A DNA stretch of 19,881 bases from Triparma columacea (taxonomy: Eukaryota; Sar; Bolidophyceae; Parmales; Triparmaceae): the NCBI GenBank assembly GCA_030267965.1, contig BRYA01000675.1, positions 1 to 19,881 on the forward strand. Reading direction: 5' to 3'. A model generated the notes under the pieces. It had not been told where the DNA came from. It saw only the letters and a program-made list of their open reading frames with translations, and did no database searches. Shown here piece after piece: positions 8,259-17,222 of this stretch. A program made the position numbers and the translations under genes. Position 1 is the first letter of the stretch. Every line of letters starts with the position of its first letter.

Positions 8259-9585
8259 TTACAGAAATTCCAGAATAACTCTCCACATAACCTTGGGGAG
8301 CATCTTGCGTGCTGCAGCTCCCTGAAGCGCGACCACTTCGTCTCCGTCAAGGTGCGAGTCCGGCTGGTTCTCCAAGTCGTCGTTCCAGGGTAACTTGAGG
8401 CAGGACAGAACGGCGGCGCGTTCACGTATGCGGTGCCACCTAGAATTGAGGAGGTCCTTTGACAGCCGGCATATTTTGATCGGCAGCGGCAGAGATTAGG
8501 GCAGTGCAGTCTGTGAAGCAGTCTTGACCGATGGAGACGGCAGGAGGTAAGCTGAATCTCGTTAGGGCGGTGCATCCGTAGAAGGCGCGTTCGCCAATCG
8601 TCGTCACAGAGTCTGGGATTGTGATGGCTGCGAGGGAGGAGCATCCGTAGAAGGCGCCATCGCGAATCTCCGTCACTCCATCCGGGATGGTGATGGCTGT
8701 GAGGGAGGAGCATTCGTAGAAGGCGCATTCGCCAATCGTCGTCACAGAGTCCGGGATGGTGATGGCTGCGAGGGAGGAGCATTCCCTGAAGGCGAATTGG
8801 CCAATCAACGTCACTCCGTCCGGGATTGTGATAGCTGCGAGGGAGGAGCATCCCCAGAAGGCGTCATTGCAAATCGACGTCACAGAGTCCGGGATGGTGA
8901 TGGCTGCGAGGGAGGAGCAATTTGCGAAGGCGCAATCGCCAATCGTCGTGACTCCGTCCGGGATTGTGGTGGCTGCGAGGGAGGAGCATCCCATGAAGGC
9001 GCCCTCGTCAATTGTCGTCACTCTGTCCGGGATGGTGATGGCTGCGAGGGAGGAGCATCCGGAGAAGGCGCGCTCGCCAATTATCGTCACTCCGTCTGGG
9101 ATGGTGATGTCTATGAAGGAGGAGCATCCGTAGAAGGCGCTTCTGCCAATCGTCGTCACTGTGTCTGGGATTGTGATGGCTGCGAGGGAGGAGCAGTCGT
9201 AGAAGGCTTGAAGGCCAATCGACGTCACTCTATCCGGGATTGTGATGGCCGTGAGGGAGGAGCAGTCTTCGAAGGCGTGTTCGCCAATTGTCGTCACTCC
9301 GTCTGGGATGGTGATGGCCGTGAAGGAGGAGCATCCAGAGAAGGTGCCTCTGCCAATAGTCGTCAATCCGTCCGGGATGGTGATGGCTGCAAGGGAGGAG
9401 CATCCGTAGAAGGCGCACTCGCCAATCTTTGTCACTCCGTCAGGGATGGTGATGACTTCGAGGGAGGAGCATCCTAAGAAGGCGCGTTCGCCAATCGACG
9501 TCACTCCCTTTGCAAAAATCACCTCTGTGAGTTCACGATCATATTGGAATCTCTCTTTGCCAGAGTACACTGCTGATTTGGGCAT
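8259..9585 (-). pseudogene. LRR_5 (BspA-like) paralogue A, frameshifted near the C-terminus
   Basis: Starts at ATG 9585 (MPKSAVYSG), matching the start of the other paralogues; the open frame upstream to 9729 has only a TTG. About 13 core repeats of 23 residues, consensus CSSLAAITIPDSVTTIGxxA, then the TALTRFSL cap. This is the longest repeat domain of the six. One extra base at 8458-8460 (ttt where the paralogues have tt) shifts the frame after QNMPAVK and stops translation at 8440, giving 381 residues. Ignoring that base, the conserved tail is fully open for about 66 codons to TAA 8259-8261 and ends LPKVMWRVILEFL. So there is a single lesion: a very recent inactivation, a functional truncated allele, or a sequencing error. 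No signal peptide. Confidence 0.85.
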
Positions 9586-9865
9586 TTTGGGAAGGATTTG
9601 GGAAGAATTTGGGAAGGATGAAAGAAGAAGTCCTGACAGCGCTTGAGTTAGGGTATGGCGTGAATGATTAGATGGAGAGGAGGTGATCGAAAGTAAGGGA
9701 TTTTGGCGGTGTAGTTTTTTGGGGATCAAATTTGAGCTTAACCTATAATGCGTTTGGATATGGTGTAGATAGTAGTATTGTTGTTGGTATTGTGAAGCGT
9801 TTCAATGTTGTAAAAAGTATTATTATGGTCTTTAATACAGTTTTCTTTGCAAATAATGCCCAAAT
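9586..9865 (-). promoter_or_regulatory. Conserved upstream block of LRR_5 paralogue A
   Basis: About 280 bp shared with the region upstream of every other paralogue: a segment rich in TCTCC just before the ATG, CAAATTTGATCCC, CCATATCCAAACGCA, and distally ATTTGGGCATTATTTGCAAA. The TATA-like distal element is degraded to TGTATTAAAG here. Confidence 0.6.
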
Positions 9866-10023
9866 CATCTCAAAGTCTCAAAGCCTCTTTTCCTCGATTT
9901 CCTCATTTGTTTTTTAAGAGCTTATGTAGAATAGCTCTGGGAGCAGCATGAGCATGTCGCTTCTGAAAAGAGCTAAATACTATGAAGCTTTTCTTGCCTA
10001 CTTGTTCAACATTGATTTTAGAG

Positions 10024-11088
10024 TTACAGAAATTCCAGAATAACTCTCCACAAAACTTTCGGGATCTTCTCACGTGCCTCAGTTACCCTTAGCGCGGGGG
10101 CTTCAACTCCGTCAGTTCGCTTCCGCTTCCTCGCCGATCTCCTAGGTGGGTTCTCCACGTGATCCCAGGTTCCCCTAAGGCACAGTAGAGCGGTGACGCG
10201 TTCACGTATGGCGTACCACCTAGAATGGAGGAGGTCCTCAACAGTCGACATATTTTGATCAGCAGCGGCAGAGATTAGGGCAGTGCAGTTTGTGAAGCAG
10301 TTCGAACCGATAGATACGGAAGGAGATAAACTGAGTCTCGTCAGGGCAGAGCATCCGAAGAAGGCGAAGTAGTAAATCGTCGTCACAGAGTCCGGGATTG
10401 TGATGGCTGCGAGGGAGGTGCATCCCGTGAAGGCTTGATGGCCGATCGTTGTCACTCCGTCCGGGATGGTGATGGCTGCGAGGGAGGAACATTCTGCGAA
10501 GGCTTCATCGCTAATCTCTGTCACTCCAATTGGAATGGTGATGGCTGTGAGGGAGGAGCATCTGCGGAAGGCGTGATCGCCAATCTTCGTTACTCTGTCT
10601 GGGATTGTGATGGCTGCGAGGGAGGAGCATCCTGCGAAGGCGAAGTAGTCAATCTTCGTCACTCCGTCCGGGATTGTGATGTCTGCGAGGGAGGAGCATC
10701 CGCAGAAGGTGCCAGGAAAAATCGTTGGCACTGAGTCAGGGATGGCGAAGGCCGTGAGGGAGGAGCATCCCATGAAGGCGTTTTCGCCAATCATCGTCAC
10801 TGAGTCCGGGAGTGTGATGGCTGCGAGGGAGGAGCATTCAGAGAAGGCGCCATCGCTTATCGTTGTCACTGAGTCCGGGATGGTGATGGCCGTGAGGGAG
10901 GAGCAGTAGGAGAAGGCGTTATTGCCAATCATCGTCACTCCGTCGGGGATGGTAATTGCCGTGAGGGAGGAGCATCCCCAGAAGGTTTCGTCGGCAATCG
11001 ACGTCACTCCTTGTGCAAAAATCACCTCCGTGAGTTCACTGTTGCCATAGAAGATCTCTACGCCAGAGTACACTGCTGAGCTGGACAT
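10024..11088 (-). CDS. LRR_5 (BspA-like) leucine-rich-repeat protein, paralogue B
   Basis: 354 residues, ATG at 11088 (MSSSAVYSGVEIF), intronless. BspA-type repeats form a curved solenoid used for protein binding in the known family; the partner here is unknown. Nine core 23-residue repeats plus degenerate first (ELTEVIFAQGVTSI) and last (TALTRLSL) units occupy about residues 17-250. The tail has NCTALISAAADQNMSTVEDLL, a basic cluster RRSARKRKR that could be a nuclear localisation signal and is unique to this copy, and the shared terminus IPKVLWRVILEFL. No signal peptide or membrane segment, so probably intracellular. One repeat block (10741-10866) is nearly identical to paralogue E. Confidence 0.88.
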   Translation of the reverse strand: MSSSAVYSGVEIFYGNSELTEVIFAQGVTSIADETFWGCSSLTAITIPDGVTMIGNNAFSYCSSLTAITIPDSVTTISDGAFSECSSLAAITLPDSVTMIGENAFMGCSSLTAFAIPDSVPTIFPGTFCGCSSLADITIPDGVTKIDYFAFAGCSSLAAITIPDRVTKIGDHAFRRCSSLTAITIPIGVTEISDEAFAECSSLAAITIPDGVTTIGHQAFTGCTSLAAITIPDSVTTIYYFAFFGCSALTRLSLSPSVSIGSNCFTNCTALISAAADQNMSTVEDLLHSRWYAIRERVTALLCLRGTWDHVENPPRRSARKRKRTDGVEAPALRVTEAREKIPKVLWRVILEFL

Positions 11089-11350
11089 CTCGGAGAGGAT
11101 GAACGTGGTAGTACTGATAGCGCTTGAGCTAAGGTATGGCGTGAATGCTTAGATGGAGAGAAGGAGATTGAAAGTTAGGGATTTGGAGACGATGTAGTTT
11201 TGTTGGGGACAAAATTTAAGCTCTAAGTTGAGTTTGTTTGGATATGTTGTAGGTAGTAGTATCGTTGTTGGTATTGTGAAGAGTTTTAGGTTGTTGTGAA
11301 ACGTAGCTAAAGCTTATAATACAGTTTTCTTGCCAAATTCTGCCCAAATC
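11089..11350 (-). promoter_or_regulatory. Conserved upstream block of LRR_5 paralogue B
   Basis: Same block as upstream of the other paralogues, from the start codon out to ATTTGGGC. Includes a distal TATA-like CTGTATTATAAGC about 225 bp before the ATG. Confidence 0.6.
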
Positions 11351-11522
11351 TCCCACCAAGCCTTTCTTTTTCCTCGGTTTTCCTCATATTTTCCTCATCT
11401 TTCCTCTACTTGTAAGAGCTACTCTAAAATAGCGCAGGGAGCAGCATGAGCATGTCGCTTCTGAAAAGAGTTAAAGACTATGATACTTTTCTTGCCTACA
11501 TTGTTCAACATTGATTTTAGAG

Positions 11523-12503
11523 TTACAGAAATTCCAGAATAACTCTCCACATAACCTTGGGGAGCATCTTGCGTGCAACAATTCCCTGAAGCGCGACCAC
11601 TTCATCTCCGTCAAGATGCGAGTCCGGCTGGTTCTCCAAGTCGTCATTCCAGGGTGCCTTGAGGCAGGACAGAACGGCGACGCGTTCAAGTATGCGGTGC
11701 CACCTAGAATGGAGGAGGTCCTTGACAGTCGACATATTTTGATCGGCAGCAGCAGAGATTAGGGCAGTGCAGTTTGAGAAGCAGTTTTGACCGACGGAGA
11801 CGGCAGGAGATAAACTGAGTCTAGTCAGGGCGGTGCATCCGTAGAAGGCGTAATTCTCAATCGTCGTCACTCCGTCCGGGATTGTGATTGCTAAGAGGGA
11901 GGAGCATTCCCTGAAGGCGTAATAGCCAATCGACGTCACTGTGTCCGGAATGGTGATGGCCGTGAGGGAGGAGCATCCCAAGAAGGCTTCCTCGTCAATT
12001 GTCGTCACTCCGTCCGGGATTGTGATGGCTGCGAGGGAGGAACATCTTTCGAAGGCGCTTTGGCTAATCGTCGTCACTGAGACCGGGATTGTGATGGCTG
12101 CGAGGGAGGAGCATCCAGAGAAGGCGTGTTCGCCAATCTTCGTCACTGTATCCGGGATTGTGATGGCTGTGAAGGAGGAGCATCCAGCGAAGGCGCCATC
12201 GCTTATCGTTGTCACTGAGTTCGGGAGTGTGATGGCTGCGAGGGAGGAGCATCTCCAGAAGGCGTGACGGTCAATTGTCGTCACAGAGTCCGGGAGTGTG
12301 ATGGCTGCGAGGGAGGAGCATCCGAAGAAGGCGAATGCGGCAATCGTCGTCACTCCGTCTGGGATTGTGATGGCTGCGAGGGAGGAGCAATATTCGAAGG
12401 CGCGTTCGCCAATCGTTGTCACTCCCTTTGCAAAAGTCACCTCCGTGAGTTCATCGTCGTTACTGAAGTCCTCTATGCCAGAGTACACTGCTGAGCTGGG
12501 CAT
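11523..12503 (-). CDS. LRR_5 (BspA-like) leucine-rich-repeat protein, paralogue C
   Basis: 326 residues, ATG at 12503 (MPSSAVYSGIEDF), intronless. Eight core repeats of 23 residues (IPDGVTTIxxxAFxxCSSLA) plus first and last caps. The tail is the standard form: ISAAADQNMSTVKDLL, then SRWHRILERVAVLSCLKAPW, a DLENQPDSHLDGD segment and LPKVMWRVILEFL at the terminus. The tail is closest to paralogues A, E and F. It is the last member of the left sub-array; its upstream block abuts the 3' end of the cyclophilin-like gene. Family membership is sure; role unknown. Confidence 0.9.
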   Translation of the reverse strand: MPSSAVYSGIEDFSNDDELTEVTFAKGVTTIGERAFEYCSSLAAITIPDGVTTIAAFAFFGCSSLAAITLPDSVTTIDRHAFWRCSSLAAITLPNSVTTISDGAFAGCSSFTAITIPDTVTKIGEHAFSGCSSLAAITIPVSVTTISQSAFERCSSLAAITIPDGVTTIDEEAFLGCSSLTAITIPDTVTSIGYYAFRECSSLLAITIPDGVTTIENYAFYGCTALTRLSLSPAVSVGQNCFSNCTALISAAADQNMSTVKDLLHSRWHRILERVAVLSCLKAPWNDDLENQPDSHLDGDEVVALQGIVARKMLPKVMWRVILEFL

Positions 12504-12765
12504 CTCGGGGAGGATAGAAGTGGTAGTACTGATAGCGCTTGAGCTAAGATATAGCGTGAATGTTTAGATGGAGAGGAGGAGATTGAAAGTGATTTGGACG
12601 ATGTAGTTTTGTTTGGGACCAAATTTGAGCAAAATACAATGTGTTTGGATATGGTGTAGGTAGTAGTATCGTTGTTTGTATTGTGAAGAGTTAGGTCGGT
12701 TGTAAAAGTAGCTAAAGCCCTTAAATACAGGTTATAATACAGCTTTCTTGCCAAAATGCCCAAAT
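12504..12765 (-). promoter_or_regulatory. Conserved upstream block of LRR_5 paralogue C
   Basis: Well-preserved copy of the shared upstream block. Distal element on the gene strand reads TATTATAACCTGTATTTAA, a double TATA-like sequence about 215-235 bp before the ATG. The other end lies about 80 bp from the neighbouring gene's stop codon. Confidence 0.6.
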
Positions 12766-12847
12766 CCTCAAAAAAATTCAGCATACCACATAGAGGCCAT
12801 TTAAAGCGCAAACGCTTGAACTTTGAAATACGAAGTCTACTTGCTTG

Positions 12848-14469
12848 TTACGACGATGAGAATGAACGTGTGTTTTCGCTCATAGCGATTCCCATACCTT
12901 CCCACCCCTCGTCATCATCATCATCATCGTTCCCCTCATTCACTAGCTCATTCACCCGCTGCCAATTATCATTCTTCCCCTTCTTTCTAAAATACCCCCA
13001 AACGCACATACCCAACGAGACCAGGAGGAGTAGATAAATACCAAGGCTCGTTGGTATTTCATCCCCTATTTCACCCCCTCCCCCCCCCTTACCGCCCTCC
13101 CCTCCCCCCCCCCCCCCTTCCCCATCTCCAACCGTGACAGAGTAAAGCATCCCCATCCCATCGAACGTATCGTTTTTAGTGATAACGTCATTCCCATAAT
13201 GGTAGAGTTCCCCCAGATTAACCCCGTACCCCCCGAGCTCTTGAACCTCACCGTAGCTTGGTAACATGTCGACTACGTTCATCCCGTCGTCCGTGATCGA
13301 GCATAATGGTACAAACAGCTTGCCGTCCAACTGCAAACCGTTGTCACCCTTGTTAATGAAGAGCTCAGCCGTTGCGTTCCATGTCGTTCCGGTGTCGTTG
13401 TTGTAGGAGGTTGACATTGATATCCATCCCCTTTTATTCGACTCCATAGGATCCTTAATGACTTCAACTGATGGTTGAGGCATGATCACACCGCACTCCC
13501 CTAAAGCGGCTGTCGGAAATCCCGGTGACTGGTAATTGTAAACGTTAGAAACTGACGGTACACCATTCGTACCGAACTGAACTATAGATATACGAGGACC
13601 GTTAACTACTCTGAAAAAGTAGTTCTGTGAGTAGTACCCTAACCTAGCCAGGTTGTACACACGGTCGACCTGAGCGGGGAAACGGTCTCTCTTGCAGGAC
13701 GCTGAGAAGTCCCCATAAGACGTGTGGAAGTTAAGCTTGAATTCATCAGGTGACTTAACAGTCATTTCACGACCGCACGTTTCAATTAGTTCGTCGCCTT
13801 TAAGTGTTTGTGGGTACGGTGTTACCTGAGTTTCAATCCAGTCCACGATTCCGTCCTCCTTGAAAGAGTCGATGTAGAACGCTCCCTGAGACGCGTACGC
13901 GTCCTGATCAAGACCGTATGTGTCTCCCGGGGTTGGGTTCTTGAGGTTGAGTAATACGTCCATACCATTGACTACGGAGCATACGGGTGTGAAACCGTTG
14001 TCGTCGAGTTGAACGTTGTCGGCGTAATTAACGAAGAGCTACGTGGAGGGGACGAGCGAAGCGAGTCATAGAGAAGTTGTAACCTTTGTTAGCACACACC
14101 GATTCTATTCTTCCCTCGCCGTGCCCTTCTTACCTGCGTAGTCCTCGTATTCGGTCCAGCCGTTGCGAATGATATGGTGCCCTTCAAGTTGCTCTTAACC
14201 CCTGTTGGATCATCTGCAATAGGATCATCCCAGTGCTCGTTAAGAAATGGGTCGCTAGAAAGTCCCCATTGTGCGATGAAACCTGGAACCACCCTGAAGA
14301 ACGCACCGCCGTTGAAAAAACCGCTCTGTACGAGACTGTAGAGTCGATCAGAACCATTGGGTGACCAAGAACGATGACATGAGATCGACACTGGGGTGGG
14401 AGATCCATCTATTTTCCATGTTACTGTATAATCATTAGGGGACGTGTATTTGGGAGGGTAGTATGACAT
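12848..14469 (-). CDS. Membrane-anchored protein with two cyclophilin-type domains
   Basis: Two exons, 14469-14134 and 14038-12848, joined across a 95-nt GT-AG phase-0 intron, give 508 residues. Domain 1 (about 13-145) resembles cyclophilin peptidyl-prolyl isomerases: HRSWSP, SDRLYSLVQSGFF, FFRVVPGFIAQWG, SNLKGTISFATAGPNTRTTQ and LDDNGFTP, with counterparts of the catalytic Arg, Phe and Gln. Domain 2 (about 190-370) has the same plan but is degenerate: the PGF is lost (FFRVVNGPRISIVQFG) and the Gln of TQLF is Glu (AELFIN). A Gly/Glu linker of low complexity (C runs at 13077-13117), one membrane segment (SLGIYLLLLVSLGMCVWGYF) and an acidic Asp-rich tail follow. Several N-glycosylation sequons suggest the domains face the lumen or outside. 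No signal peptide is visible from ATG 14469; the frame stays open upstream to about 14580, so a short 5' exon may be missing. Confidence 0.8.
14054..14065 (-). other. CTCGCTTCGCTC motif before 3' splice site
   Basis: Lies in the single intron of the cyclophilin-like gene, 15 nt before the exon that starts at 14038. Same 12-mer as the triplicated unit in CDF intron 2. Confidence 0.6.
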
Positions 14470-14541
14470 CCTCGGTGTCTGGTTTGTGGAGCACTGCTGC
14501 TGTATCTTTAATAAACTCTGCCACAAGTGGGAGTGACAAAA
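14470..14541. promoter_or_regulatory. Compact divergent promoter
   Basis: Only 72 bp separate the start codons of the cyclophilin-like gene (minus) and the amidase gene (plus). TTTAATAAA at 14507-14515 is TATA-like on both strands and lies about 30 bp from each ATG. Shared control is inferred. Confidence 0.4.
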
Positions 14542-15881
14542 ATGGGCAGAAATTCTGAGGGAGTCCTCATGATGAAGTCATTTATTGCGTTCTTCTTCTT
14601 GGCGTATTCAGCACATGCTTGTACCACGGTAAGAACCAAATGTAGGGCGGTTATACTTTGTGTTGTGCAACTTAGTCCCATTGAAATTCCTATTGGCTCG
14701 TTCTTGCTGTTGTTCTAACCTTTTTTCCTTCTCTCTGCTTGGGCACAGGTTCACCTTTCCGCTGATGATGCGGGCGGCCTCGTAGTTGGTAGGACTATGG
14801 AATTAGGCAATGCCCATGATCTCCTTTCGAGGTGAGTGTGAAGGTTGAAGAGGCGTCAAGCAGACTGTCCAATGGCTTGCGAGCGAAGCTTATAATGAAG
14901 CTTATAATAACGCCAGATGCAATCTCACCCGCCCACACTCGCTCATGCAGGTGGGAGCTCGTCGCTCATGATCGAGGCACGGTGAAAAGCAAGCTCGGTG
15001 ACAACGTCCACGGCTTTGTTAGCATTGACGTTCTTCATAACGAGAAGAGTGCAGTCACTCTCACAGATGGCATGAACGAGCACGGGCTAACCGTGAGCGT
15101 TCAGACCTTCAGGACTGCGGAGTACCAGGATCGCAAAATGCGCGACTTTCTTCACACTGTGACCAACTTCGAGCTCGCCAAGGTTCTGCTCGGTCACGCC
15201 AAGACTGTCAATGAGGTTGAAGATCTCCTTCAGAAGATCCGCGTCGTGGGCAACACTAGTCCCGAAGAGTGGAGGTGTCATTGGGCAATCCAGGATTCGA
15301 ACGGCCGCTCCATTGTCGTCGAGTACATCAAGGGGGAGCTCGTGGTGCATGACAACGGTGATGTCGGAGTTCTCACAAACGACCCATCTTACGAGTGGCA
15401 CCTCTCGAACCTCGACCAGTATGCTTCCGTGGCTCCCTCGCAGCCTGACGCGTCTGCTTGGTCAGCGGGATCCCACCCGAGCGCGGTCGGGCACGGGCTT
15501 AATCTCATGGGTGTCCCCGGCGGCTTCTCTCCCGCTTCTCGCTTCGTCCGCTGCTTCATTCTCAAGCAGCATTTGACCTACACCGCCCCTCCCACCACTG
15601 AGGAAGAGGCCGTGGCTGCCATCACCGGTATTCTCAACAATGTTCATATTAGCAAAGGCTTTGTGCCTCTCCTCGTCGACGATACGAAGGACGATTCCCA
15701 CGAGATCACCCACTGGAGCGTCCTCAAGCTTCCCGGGAAGGCCGAGTTCTGGTTCCGCTCGTACGCCGATATGACTTGGAGACGCGTTGAGGTGGGGGGG
15801 CTTGAGTGGGGAACGGGCAGGACTTTCGAACGCATCAAGATGGACGATGGTGTTGGCGTCGTTGATGTACACCTCCAGTAA
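14542..15881 (+). CDS. Secreted Ntn-hydrolase amidase, choloylglycine hydrolase / penicillin V acylase family
   Basis: Hydrolyses a linear amide C-N bond in the known family (penicillin V, bile salts, acyl-homoserine lactones, N-acylethanolamines); substrate here unknown. Exons 14542-14628, 14749-14831 and 14951-15881 join in frame to 366 residues. A signal peptide (MKSFIAFFFLAYSAHA) ends directly before CTT, so cleavage exposes the N-terminal Cys nucleophile. Other family features follow: VVGRTMEL (Arg), NEHGLTVS, TNDPSYEWHLSNL (Asn), NLMGVPGGFSPASRFVR (final Arg). Intron 1 lies two codons after the catalytic Cys. Start chosen at 14542 for its context (AAAAATGG); ATGs at 14569 and 14572 would give a shorter, more typical signal peptide. 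Intron 2 (14832-14950) contains a perfect 12-bp tandem duplication. The only plus-strand gene in the window. Confidence 0.88.
14881..14908 (+). repeat. GAGCGAAGC motif and 12-bp tandem duplication in amidase intron 2
   Basis: gagcgaagc (14881-14889) is the intron motif of the other genes but in opposite orientation relative to transcription and farther from the acceptor. gaagcttataat is perfectly duplicated at 14885-14896 and 14897-14908. Confidence 0.7.
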
Positions 15882-15885
15882 AAGG

Positions 15886-15952
15886 GGGAATGAAGGGGGG
15901 TGGAGAATGGGGGGAGGTGGGGGGGGGGAGGGGAGGGGAGGGAAATTGAAAG
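15886..15952. repeat. Polypurine, G-rich tract between convergent genes
   Basis: Almost pure purine stretch with several runs of 4-9 G after the amidase stop codon. Could form G-quadruplex in the plus-strand 3' UTR (inference). Otherwise the gap 15882-16090 shows nothing. Confidence 0.6.
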
Positions 15953-16090
15953 CGTGTCGGGCGGCCATGATCGTTATAGCATGTCTAAAGCTACCGAAAA
16001 ACAAATATCTCGTGTAAATCGCGCAAGCTGCTTCGTTGCAAACCAAAAGGAGAAGCTTTATTTGCATGCCGTTCAACGGTGACTTTAAAG

Positions 16091-16921
16091 TTACAGAAAT
16101 TCCAGTATAACTCTCCACATGACTTTCGGGAGCCTCTTGCGTACCGCAGCTACCCCAAGTGTTTGCGCTTCACCTCCGTTAGGGATAGGGTCGTTTTGGT
16201 CCTCCAAGAGTGTCTTGAGGCAAAACAGAACGGTGACGCGCTCAAGTATGCGGTGCCACCTAGAATTGAGGAGGTCCTTGACAGTCGACATATTTTGATC
16301 GGCAGCGGCAGAGATTAGGGCAGTGCAGTTTGAGAAGCAGTGTGGACCGATGGAGACAGTAGGAGATAGACTGAGTTTCGTCAGGGCGGAGCATCCGTTG
16401 AAGGCCAAGTAGCCAATCGACGTCACTGAGTCCGGGATTGTGATGGCTGCTAGGGAGTCGCATCCTGCGAAGGCCCAGTCACCAATCTCCGTCACTCCGT
16501 TCGGGATTGTGATGGCTGCGAGGGAGGAGCATCGTCTGAAGGTGTCGTTGCCAATCGTCCTCACTGAGTCCGGGATGGTGATGGCTGCGAGGGAGAAGCA
16601 TCCCCAGAAGGCCCAGTCGCCAATCGTCGTCACTGTGTCCGGGATGGTGATGGCCGAGATGGAGGAGCATCCGCAGAAGGCGCCAGGGGAAATCGTCGTC
16701 ACTGAGTCCGGGATGGTGATGGCTGTGAGGGAGGAGCATCCCCTGAAGGCGTTATCGCCAATCATCGTCACTGTGTCCGGGATTGTGATAGCTGCGAGGG
16801 AGGAGCATCCCCAGAAGGCCTCATTGCCAATCGACGTCACTCCCTTTGCAAAAGTCACCTCCGTGAGTTCATTGTCGTTACTGAAGCTCTCTATGCCAGA
16901 GTACACTGCTGAGCTGAGCAT
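16091..16921 (-). CDS. LRR_5 (BspA-like) leucine-rich-repeat protein, paralogue D
   Basis: 276 residues, ATG at 16921 (MLSSAVYSGIESF), intronless. Six core 23-residue repeats plus caps, so one of the two shortest solenoids. Two repeats have lost the usual CSSL (CFSL, CDSL). The tail begins normally (ISAAADQNMSTVKDLL) but its middle is shorter and divergent (DQNDPIPNGGEAQ) before the common LPKVMWRVILEFL end. A 68-nt stretch (16639-16706) is identical to paralogue E. First member of the right sub-array, convergent with the amidase gene. Confidence 0.9.
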   Translation of the reverse strand: MLSSAVYSGIESFSNDNELTEVTFAKGVTSIGNEAFWGCSSLAAITIPDTVTMIGDNAFRGCSSLTAITIPDSVTTISPGAFCGCSSISAITIPDTVTTIGDWAFWGCFSLAAITIPDSVRTIGNDTFRRCSSLAAITIPNGVTEIGDWAFAGCDSLAAITIPDSVTSIGYLAFNGCSALTKLSLSPTVSIGPHCFSNCTALISAAADQNMSTVKDLLNSRWHRILERVTVLFCLKTLLEDQNDPIPNGGEAQTLGVAAVRKRLPKVMWRVILEFL

Positions 16922-17187
16922 CTCGGGGAAGATAGAAGTCGCAGTACTGATAGCGCTTGAGCTAGGGTATGGCGTGAATGTTTAGATGGAGAGGTGGAGA
17001 TTGAAAGATAGGGATTTGGGCGATGTAGTTTTTTGGGACCAAATTTGAGGTAAACTATAGTGTGTTTGGATATGATGTAGATAGTAGTATCGTTGTGTTT
17101 GTATTGTGAAGAGCTTAATGAGTTGTAAAGAGTATCTAAAGCCTTAAATACAGGTTATAATACAGCTTTCTTGCATATGCCCAAATT
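16922..17187 (-). promoter_or_regulatory. Conserved upstream block of LRR_5 paralogue D
   Basis: Shared block including CAAATTTGGTCCC and the distal TATTATAACCTGTATTTAA, ending at ATTTGGGC. Confidence 0.6.
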
Positions 17188-17222
17188 CCCAAAACCCCAA
17201 AAATAAATAATTGATTTGAGGG

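Noticed and set aside
8756..9477. Long plus-strand open frames across LRR_5 paralogue A (and the same in B to F)
   Set aside because: They are antisense readings of the 69-nt repeat, which lacks stops in several frames. The minus-strand frame matches the BspA-type consensus and has the conserved start and tail.
9586..9729. N-terminal extension of LRR_5 paralogue A up to 9729
   Set aside because: The upstream frame starts with TTG, and the same region in the other paralogues is out of frame and non-coding. ATG 9585 matches the family start.
14470..14526. N-terminal extension of the cyclophilin-like protein to 14526
   Set aside because: First codon is TTG and no ATG precedes 14469 in that frame; an upstream exon is possible but not shown.
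14832..14950. Continuous open frame joining amidase intron 2 to exon 3
   Set aside because: Begins at a GTG that is the splice donor; the family alignment (GRTMELG then WELVAHD) requires removal of this segment.
15462..16118. 218-residue minus-strand open frame opposite the amidase gene
   Set aside because: Antisense of a well-supported coding exon; Pro/Ser-rich low complexity with no family features.
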